NCBI RefSeq assembly: GCF_029968015.1
Contig: NZ_JASCIS010000008.1
Span: 167,073 to 231,072 of the forward strand
Origin: Streptomyces luteolus
Lineage (GTDB): Bacteria; Actinomycetota; Actinomycetes; Streptomycetales; Streptomycetaceae
Reading direction: 5' to 3'
DNA: 64,000 nt
The notes beneath the pieces are model-generated. The model ran no database searches. It had not been told where the DNA came from and saw nothing but the letters and a program-made list of their open reading frames with translations. The translations under genes were made by a program, and so were the position numbers. Below, in pieces: positions 59,432-64,000 of this stretch. How positions within the stretch are numbered: position 1 is the stretch's first letter; every line of letters begins with the position of its first letter.

Positions 59432-60432
59432 CCCGCGTCCAGGCCGCACGTCCCCGCACCCGCCGCCGTCCACGCCGCGGCGCACAGCGCGCGCAGCCCG
59501 TCCATCGGCTCGCCGTCCCCGTCGAGCTCCAGCGCCTCGCCGGTCGCCCGCGCCACGAAGGAGCCGCAACGGAAGCTCTCCCCGTCAGCCGTCACCTCCG
59601 GCTGCCCGGTCAGCAGGCCGCGCAGATCCGTGTCCACGTACGTCGGCCGGTGCTCGGGCGGGGCCGCGAGCAGCTGGGCCGCGTCGGTCACCCCGGTCAG
59701 CACGAGCAGCGAGTCCACCTCGCCGTTGAACGCGCCCTCGATGTCCGTGTCCAGACGGTCACCTACGACCAGCGGCCGCTCCGCCCCGGTCCGCAGGATC
59801 GTCTCCCGGTGCATCGGCGGCAGCGGCTTGCCCGCCACCTGCGGCTCGGCTCCGGTCGCGATCCGTACGACCTCGACCGCCGCACCGTTGCCGGGCGCGA
59901 TGCCCCGCGCACTCGGGATCGTCAGGTCCGTGTTGGACGCGAACCACGGCACTCCCCGCGCGATCGCATAGCAGGCCTCGGCGAACCGCCCCCACGCCAA
60001 CTCCGGACCGCCGTACCCCTGCACGACCGCCGCAGGACCGTCCTCCGCCGACTCCACCGGCACGAGCCCCCGCTCCCGCAGCGCCGACCGCAGCCCCTCG
60101 CCGCCGATCACCAGGACCTTCGAGCCCCGCGGCACCTGCTCGGCGATCAGCCGGGCCACCGCCTGCGCGGAGTTGATCACGTCCGCGGCCTCGGTCGGCA
60201 CCCCGAGCTCGGTGATGTGCTCGGCCACCACCTCCGGCGGCCGCAGCGCATTGTTCGTCACATACGCGAGATGCATCCCCCCGGCCCGCGCCGCGAGCAG
60301 CGACTCCACCGCGTACGCGATCGCCTCACCGCCCGTGTACACCACCCCGTCCAGGTCGAGCAGCGCCGTGTCGTACGCCTCGCTCAACGCCCGCTCACTG
60401 CCGCCCGGGCTCGTCCTGACGGTCTGGCTCAT
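59404..60432 (-). CDS. HAD-superfamily phosphatase (NagD-like)
   Basis: The 342-aa protein of the class IIA HAD group has motif I DTALLDLDGVVYTGG (both Asp), motif II YVTNNALRPP, the cap domain and motif IV VVGDRLDTDIEGAFNGEVDSLLVLTGVTDAAQL. It is slightly longer than NagD (about 250-270), with an extra C-terminal domain of about 60 residues (ESFRCGSFVARATGEALELDGDGEPMDGLRALCAAAWTAAG). Substrate unknown; related enzymes act on small phosphomonoesters. The ATG has GAGGAG at 9 nt. Its last codons and stop are tandemly duplicated downstream. Divergent from the DUF1015 gene. Confidence 0.9.
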   Translation of the reverse strand: MSQTVRTSPGGSERALSEAYDTALLDLDGVVYTGGEAIAYAVESLLAARAGGMHLAYVTNNALRPPEVVAEHITELGVPTEAADVINSAQAVARLIAEQVPRGSKVLVIGGEGLRSALRERGLVPVESAEDGPAAVVQGYGGPELAWGRFAEACYAIARGVPWFASNTDLTIPSARGIAPGNGAAVEVVRIATGAEPQVAGKPLPPMHRETILRTGAERPLVVGDRLDTDIEGAFNGEVDSLLVLTGVTDAAQLLAAPPEHRPTYVDTDLRGLLTGQPEVTADGESFRCGSFVARATGEALELDGDGEPMDGLRALCAAAWTAAGAGTCGLDAGKVLARLGL

Positions 60433-60495
60433 CACGTACGGCTCCTCGACTCGACGACACTCCCCCCGATCATCTCGCACTCCAGTGCCCACCCA

Positions 60496-60501
60496 TACGA
60501 T
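60496..60501 (+). promoter_or_regulatory. Candidate -10 of a leaderless transcript (DUF1015 gene)
   Basis: TACGAT lies 6 nt before the ATG at 60508 with no ribosome site. Confidence 0.5.
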
Positions 60502-60507
60502 GCAGGC

Positions 60508-61782
60508 ATGAACACCACAGGTCCGGACGGCAAGGGGCTGCGCCTCACCCCCATCCGGGGACTGCGCTACGTCCCCGACCGCGTCGGCTCGCTCGCCGCA
60601 GTGACGTCCCCGCCGTACGACGTGGTGGTGCGCCCGGACGGACTCCTGCACCTGGAGTCCGCCGACCCGCACAACATCGTCCGCCTCATCCTGCCGCAGG
60701 CCGACACCCCCGAGGCCCGCCACCAGCAGGCCGCCGACACCCTCCGCGAGTGGCTCGCCGACGGGATACTCGCCCCCGAGGCCGAGCCCGCCCTGTACGT
60801 CTACGAGCAGCGCAACGGCGACCTCCTGCAGCGCGGACTCATCGGCGCCCTGGAACTCTCCGAGGCCCACGAGGGCGTCGTCCTGCCGCACGAGGACGTC
60901 ATGCCGCACATCATCGAGGACCGCGCGGACCTGATGGGCGCCACCGCCGCCAACCTCGAACCACTGCTGCTCACCTACCGCGGCGAGGGCACCAGGACCG
61001 GCGCCACCGCGGTCATCGAACGCGCCGTGAACCTCCCGCCGCTGCTCTCCACGACCACCGAGGACGGCTTCAGCCACCGTCTCTGGTCGGTCACCGACCC
61101 GGCCGAACTCGCCGAGATCCAGGCCGACTTCGCCCACCGCCAGGCCCTGATCGCCGACGGCCACCACCGCTGGGCCACCTATCTGCGGCTGCGCGGCCGC
61201 CACACGTCCCCGTCTCCGTGGGACCACGGCCTGGTGCTGCTCGTCGACACGACCCGCTATCCGCTGCAGGTCCGCGCCATCCACCGCCTCCTGCACGGCC
61301 TGCCGGTCGCCGACGCCCTGACGGCCGTCGCCGACTCCTTCCGCGTACGCCGCGTCGACGCCCCGCTCCCCCGCGCACTCGACGCCCTCGCGGAGGCGGC
61401 CGCCGAGTCGAACGCGTTCCTGCTCGCCGGCGACGGCACGTTCCACCTCGTCGACCGCCCGGACCCCGGCCTCCTGACCCGCACGATCCGCCACGACCGC
61501 CCGGAGCTGTGGCGCACCCTGGACGCCACGGTGCTGCACTCCACACTCCTGGACCACATCTGGCGCATCCCGGACGACCCGGACCACATCGCGTACATCC
61601 ACGACACCCGCGCCGCGGTCCAGAAGGCCGAACACGACGGCGGTACGGCGGTCCTGATGCACCCGGTCCACGAGGAGGTCGTACGCGAACTGGCCCGCCA
61701 GGGCGTCACGATGCCCCGCAAGTCCACGTCCTTCGGCCCGAAGCCGGCCACGGGCCTGGTCCTGCGCAGCCTGGAGCACTGA
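60508..61782 (+). CDS. DUF1015-family protein
   Basis: The 424-aa cytoplasmic protein has the family blocks RLTPIRGLRYVPDRVGSLAAVTSPPYDVV, NIVRLILP, VLPHEDVMPHIIEDRADLMGATAANLEPLLLTY, ALIADGHHRWATYLRLR and GGTAVLMHPVHEEVV. The DUF1015 family is often found near D-3-phosphoglycerate or serine genes and has been proposed to act in serine metabolism; that is not established. The neighbour here is a HAD phosphatase on the opposite strand. It ends with a strong shared terminator. Confidence 0.9.
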   Translation: MNTTGPDGKGLRLTPIRGLRYVPDRVGSLAAVTSPPYDVVVRPDGLLHLESADPHNIVRLILPQADTPEARHQQAADTLREWLADGILAPEAEPALYVYEQRNGDLLQRGLIGALELSEAHEGVVLPHEDVMPHIIEDRADLMGATAANLEPLLLTYRGEGTRTGATAVIERAVNLPPLLSTTTEDGFSHRLWSVTDPAELAEIQADFAHRQALIADGHHRWATYLRLRGRHTSPSPWDHGLVLLVDTTRYPLQVRAIHRLLHGLPVADALTAVADSFRVRRVDAPLPRALDALAEAAAESNAFLLAGDGTFHLVDRPDPGLLTRTIRHDRPELWRTLDATVLHSTLLDHIWRIPDDPDHIAYIHDTRAAVQKAEHDGGTAVLMHPVHEEVVRELARQGVTMPRKSTSFGPKPATGLVLRSLEH

Positions 61783-61804
61783 GCGGCACAGAGGCGATAC
61801 GAAA

Positions 61805-61843
61805 GTGGGAGGGGCGGGACCGATCCGGTCCCGCCCCTCCCAC
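61805..61843. terminator. Bidirectional terminator, perfect 18-bp stem
   Basis: GTGGGAGGGGCGGGACCG and its exact complement surround a 3-nt loop between two convergent stops (61782 and 61857). There is no T-tract. Confidence 0.85.
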
Positions 61844-61856
61844 GTGCCACGGCTAC

Positions 61857-63644
61857 TTACCGGTCGTCGTCCGAGTCCGAGTCCGTATCCGTATCCGTAT
61901 CCGTGTCCGTGTCCGTGTCCTGGTCCTTCTCCGCCTCGGCGGCGGGCGGCACGTCGGCGTCCGCCTCCTCGTCGAAGGCGTCGACGAACTCCACGCCGTC
62001 CATCTCGGCGAGCCGGTCGGAGGCGTCCGTGCTGCCGTCCCGGTCGGCCTCGGCGGTCTTGGCGAACCACTCGCGCGCCTCGCCCTCACGCCCGGCGGCA
62101 AGCAGCGCGTCGGCGTACGCGTACCGCAGCCGCGCGGTCCACGGCTGCACGGAGTTCGACGCCAGCTCGGGGCTCTGCAGCGTCACGATCGCCGCGTCGA
62201 GCTGCCCCATGTCACGGCGCGCACCCGCGGCGACGAGACGCATCTCGACCTGCCCGGCCTTGTCGAGCTTCTGCACCTCGGGCCCACCGGCCATGTCCAG
62301 CGCCTTCTCGGGCCGCCCGAGCCCACGCTCACAGTCCGCCATGACGGGCCACAGCTCCGCGGAACCGGTCATCCGCCGCGCGGCCCGGAACTCGGCGAGC
62401 GCCTCGGAGTACTTCTGGTTCGCGTACGCGGCGAAGCCGGCCGCTTCCCGCACGGCCGCCACACGCGAGGCGAGCCGCAGGGCCACCCGCGAGTAGCCGT
62501 ACGCCTGCTCCGGGTCCTCGTCGATGAGCTTGGCGACCATCACCAGGTTCCTGGCGACGTCCTCCGCGAGCCCCTTCGGCAGGCTCTGCAGCTCCTGGCG
62601 TACGTCGGCGTCGATCTCCTCGCCGGTGACGTCGTCCGGGATCGGCAGCCGCTTGATCGGCTCGCGGTCGGACCGGTCGTCCCTGCGCGGGCCGCGGTCG
62701 TCCCGGCCGTCACGCCCGCGGTAGCCACCGCCGCCGCCTCGTCGGTCATCACGCCGGTCGTCCCGCCCACGGAACCCACCGGGGCGCCCGCCTCGGTCGT
62801 CCCGACGGGGGCCACGGCCACCGCGGTCGTCACGGCGGTCGTCGCGGCGGTCGTCCCTGCGGTCGTCGCGGCCCCGGAAGCCTCCGCCTCCGCGCCGGTC
62901 GTCACGGCGGTCGTCGCGGCGGTCGTCTCGGCGGTCGTCCCGCCGGAAGCCACCCGGCCGGTCGTCACGACGGAATCCGCGGTCGTGGTCGTCCCGCCGG
63001 TCGTCACGGCGGTCATCGCGCCGGTCATCGCGACGGAAGGGGGGCCGCCCACGGTCGTCGCGGCGATCATCACGCCTGTCGTCGCGACGGAAACCACCAC
63101 GGTCATCGCGCCGGTCGTCTCGACGGTCGTCCCGCCGGAAGCCACCGGGGCGGTCATCGCGTCGATCATCGCGCCGGAATCCACGGTCACGGTCGTCCCG
63201 CCGGTCGTCACGGCGGTCATCGCGACGGAAGGGGGGCCGCCCGCCACGGTCGTCGCGGCGATCGTCACGCCTGTCGTCGCGACGGTCGTCCCTGCGGAAG
63301 CCGGGGCGGTCGTCACGACGGTCGTCCCGCCGAAATCCACCACGGTCGTTGTCACGGCGGTCATCGCGACGGAATCCACGGTCGCGGTCGTCCCGCCGGT
63401 CGTCACGGCGATCATCGCGACGATCGTCCCGCCGGAAGCCACCCGGCCGGTCGTCACGACGGTCATCGCGTCGGAACCCGCGGTCCCGGTCCCTGCCGCG
63501 GTCACGGTCGTCGCGCCGGCCGTAGCCACCGCGATCACCGCGATCACCGTCACGGCGCGGTCCGCCGCGGTAGCCGCCTCGGTCCCTGTCGTCCCGTCCA
63601 CGCTGCTCGCGTTCGGGACGATCGTCGGGAGAGTTGGTCGACAT
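61857..63644 (-). CDS. Low-complexity RDDR-repeat protein with TPR-like domain
   Basis: The 595-aa protein has three parts. Residues 1-330 are almost entirely Arg/Asp/Gly repeats (units such as FRRDDRRDDR, with RDDRP, RGGY and PPFRRDD variations). Residues 331-535 are a helical, TPR-like domain (KGLAEDVARNLVMVAKLIDEDPEQAYGYSRVALRLA, AYANQKYSEALAEFRAARRMTG, WPVMADCERGLGRPEKALDMAG). The tail is acidic and ends in alternating Asp-Thr and Asp-Ser repeats. The start ATG has AGGAG at 6 nt. TPR proteins of this type are conserved in streptomycetes; the repeat region varies. It lies next to the rRNA operon. Role unknown, possibly nucleic-acid-associated because of the Arg/Asp tract. Confidence 0.85.
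   Translation of the reverse strand: MSTNSPDDRPEREQRGRDDRDRGGYRGGPRRDGDRGDRGGYGRRDDRDRGRDRDRGFRRDDRRDDRPGGFRRDDRRDDRRDDRRDDRDRGFRRDDRRDNDRGGFRRDDRRDDRPGFRRDDRRDDRRDDRRDDRGGRPPFRRDDRRDDRRDDRDRGFRRDDRRDDRPGGFRRDDRRDDRRDDRGGFRRDDRRDDRRDDRGRPPFRRDDRRDDRRDDRRDDHDRGFRRDDRPGGFRRDDRRDDRRDDRRDDRRGGGGFRGRDDRRDDRRDDRRDDRGGRGPRRDDRGGRPGGFRGRDDRRDDRRGGGGGYRGRDGRDDRGPRRDDRSDREPIKRLPIPDDVTGEEIDADVRQELQSLPKGLAEDVARNLVMVAKLIDEDPEQAYGYSRVALRLASRVAAVREAAGFAAYANQKYSEALAEFRAARRMTGSAELWPVMADCERGLGRPEKALDMAGGPEVQKLDKAGQVEMRLVAAGARRDMGQLDAAIVTLQSPELASNSVQPWTARLRYAYADALLAAGREGEAREWFAKTAEADRDGSTDASDRLAEMDGVEFVDAFDEEADADVPPAAEAEKDQDTDTDTDTDTDTDSDSDDDR
61862..61921 (-). repeat. Hexanucleotide repeat encoding the Asp-Thr/Asp-Ser tail
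   Basis: GTATCC/GTGTCC/GAGTCC-type 6-bp units (plus strand) encode the alternating acidic C-terminus. A prone-to-slip region. Confidence 0.85.
62740..63600 (-). repeat. Degenerate tandem repeat coding for RDDRRDDR-type units
   Basis: Units of GGTCGTC-ACGG-CGGTCGTC type (plus strand) repeat many times with variable spacing. They are in frame in the minus-strand gene and are not CRISPR: there are no constant spacers and the array is coding. Confidence 0.9.
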
Positions 63645-63721
63645 CGGTGACTCCTGTCTTCGGTACCGCAGTCATTCTTGCGCACCCGGCTTCGGGCCGC
63701 GCTTCGACGAATAAACAAAAA

Positions 63722-63763
63722 AGGACCCTTGGTCCCAGCGTGAACGCTGGGACCAAGGGTCCT
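63722..63763 (-). terminator. rRNA operon terminator downstream of 5S
   Basis: The perfect 19-bp stem AGGACCCTTGGTCCCAGCG/complement has a 4-nt loop and is followed on the minus strand by TTTTTTGTTT. It lies 8 nt after the 5S gene. Confidence 0.95.
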
Positions 63764-63771
63764 CTAAGAAT

Positions 63772-63891
63772 TGTTCGGCGGCGTCCTACTCTCCCACAGG
63801 GTCCCCCCTGCAGTACCATCGGCGCTGTGAGGCTTAGCTTCCGGGTTCGGAATGTAACCGGGCGTTTCCCTCACGCTATGACCACCGAAAC
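63772..63891 (-). rRNA. rrf: 5S ribosomal RNA
   Basis: The minus strand reads GTTTCGGTGGTCATAGCGTG at its 5' end and GTAGGACGCCGCCGAAC at its 3' end; the two ends pair. The internal GGAAACGCCCGGTTACATTCC, GAAGCTAAGC and GATGGTACTGCAGGGGG blocks are conserved in actinobacterial 5S rRNA. Length about 120 nt. Boundaries are accurate to a few nucleotides. Confidence 0.97.
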
Positions 63892-64000
63892 CCTATGAAG
63901 TATCCCGTCGAAAACGGGACGCTGAACAGGGCAGCGAACAAGCACACTCTTTAGTTGAGTAATTGTTCAGCCGACAACAGCTGTTCGTTACTTCAGAACT
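63892..64000 (-). other. 23S-5S spacer of the rRNA operon (partial)
   Basis: The last 109 nt, read on the minus strand, precede the 5S gene and are relatively A/T-rich. A small hairpin CCCGTCGAAAACGGG (63905-63919) is visible. The 23S gene must lie further right; no part of its conserved 3' end is recognised here. Confidence 0.7.

Noticed and set aside
62740..63600. CRISPR-like array of short repeats
   Set aside because: Repeats are in frame within one protein, spacers are not unique and constant in length, and no cas gene is near.
63892..64000. 3' end of 23S rRNA
   Set aside because: The 109 nt right of 5S show no conserved 23S end; they look like spacer.

Overview
The window is high-GC actinobacterial DNA with dense gene packing, frequent GTG/TTG starts and many GTGA/ATGA stop-start overlaps. 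Streptogrisin proteases, a SepF-like protein, ScpAB with an orphan ParA, and a 5S rRNA of typical streptomycete form all point to a Streptomyces chromosome. From memory, the order der-plsC-cmk-tyrA-aroH ... rluB-scpB-scpA-parA-ald ... pyrG ... recN-nadK-tlyA matches the core region of S. coelicolor around SCO1750-SCO1790. I could not run a comparison.

Layout. 0-13 kb: a truncated bifunctional aldehyde/alcohol dehydrogenase (adhE), two streptogrisin-type secreted proteases, a Cys-rich DUF5685 protein, a SepF-like protein, a glutaryl-CoA dehydrogenase, a DHA2-type efflux pump, a GT-C mannosyltransferase-like protein and a PAP2 phosphatase. 13-17 kb: an I78 protease-inhibitor-like protein, a WYL regulator and a GT4 glycosyltransferase with a translationally coupled partner. 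17-23.5 kb: a divergent LIV-type ABC transporter locus. Its left arm encodes two lipoproteins, one the substrate-binding protein. Its right arm encodes a membrane protein with about 20 heptad repeats, a LivH-LivM-LivG triple fusion and an LivF-like ATPase with an altered Walker A. 23.5-30.5 kb: an Rpf/LysM protein and housekeeping genes (der, plsC, cmk, tyrA, aroH). 30.6-34.6 kb: a YidB-like protein, two convergent nucleotidyltransferase paralogues, an ADP-ribosylglycohydrolase and an NrtR-like Nudix regulator with a candidate operator. 34.8-39.5 kb: a chromosome-segregation cluster (parA, a putative ribbon-helix-helix partner, scpA, scpB) followed by rluB. 39.9-50 kb: ald, a degenerate P-loop/TPR protein, an ADP-ribose pyrophosphatase, pyrG, a GH15 trehalase-like enzyme and a PucR regulator. 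50-60 kb: a GT4 enzyme, recN-nadK-tlyA, an SCP2 protein, a FepDGC-type siderophore importer behind an IdeR/DmdR-like box and a HAD phosphatase. 60-64 kb: a DUF1015 protein, a low-complexity RDDR/TPR protein and the 5S rRNA of an rrn operon whose 23S and 16S genes lie outside the window.

Themes that cut across genes. At least ten genes have a TANNNT-like -10 hexamer 6-7 nt before the start codon and no Shine-Dalgarno sequence, which suggests leaderless mRNAs. Two families of dispersed intergenic repeats recur (3.6, 32 and 56 kb; 3.7, 13.8 and 51.7 kb). Two unrelated genes have their last codons plus stop duplicated in tandem as a 28-bp unit. The most unusual loci are the divergent fused LIV transporter with its repeat protein, the Nudix/ADP-ribosylglycohydrolase/nucleotidyltransferase cluster, and the ParA/RHH-like/ScpAB cluster.
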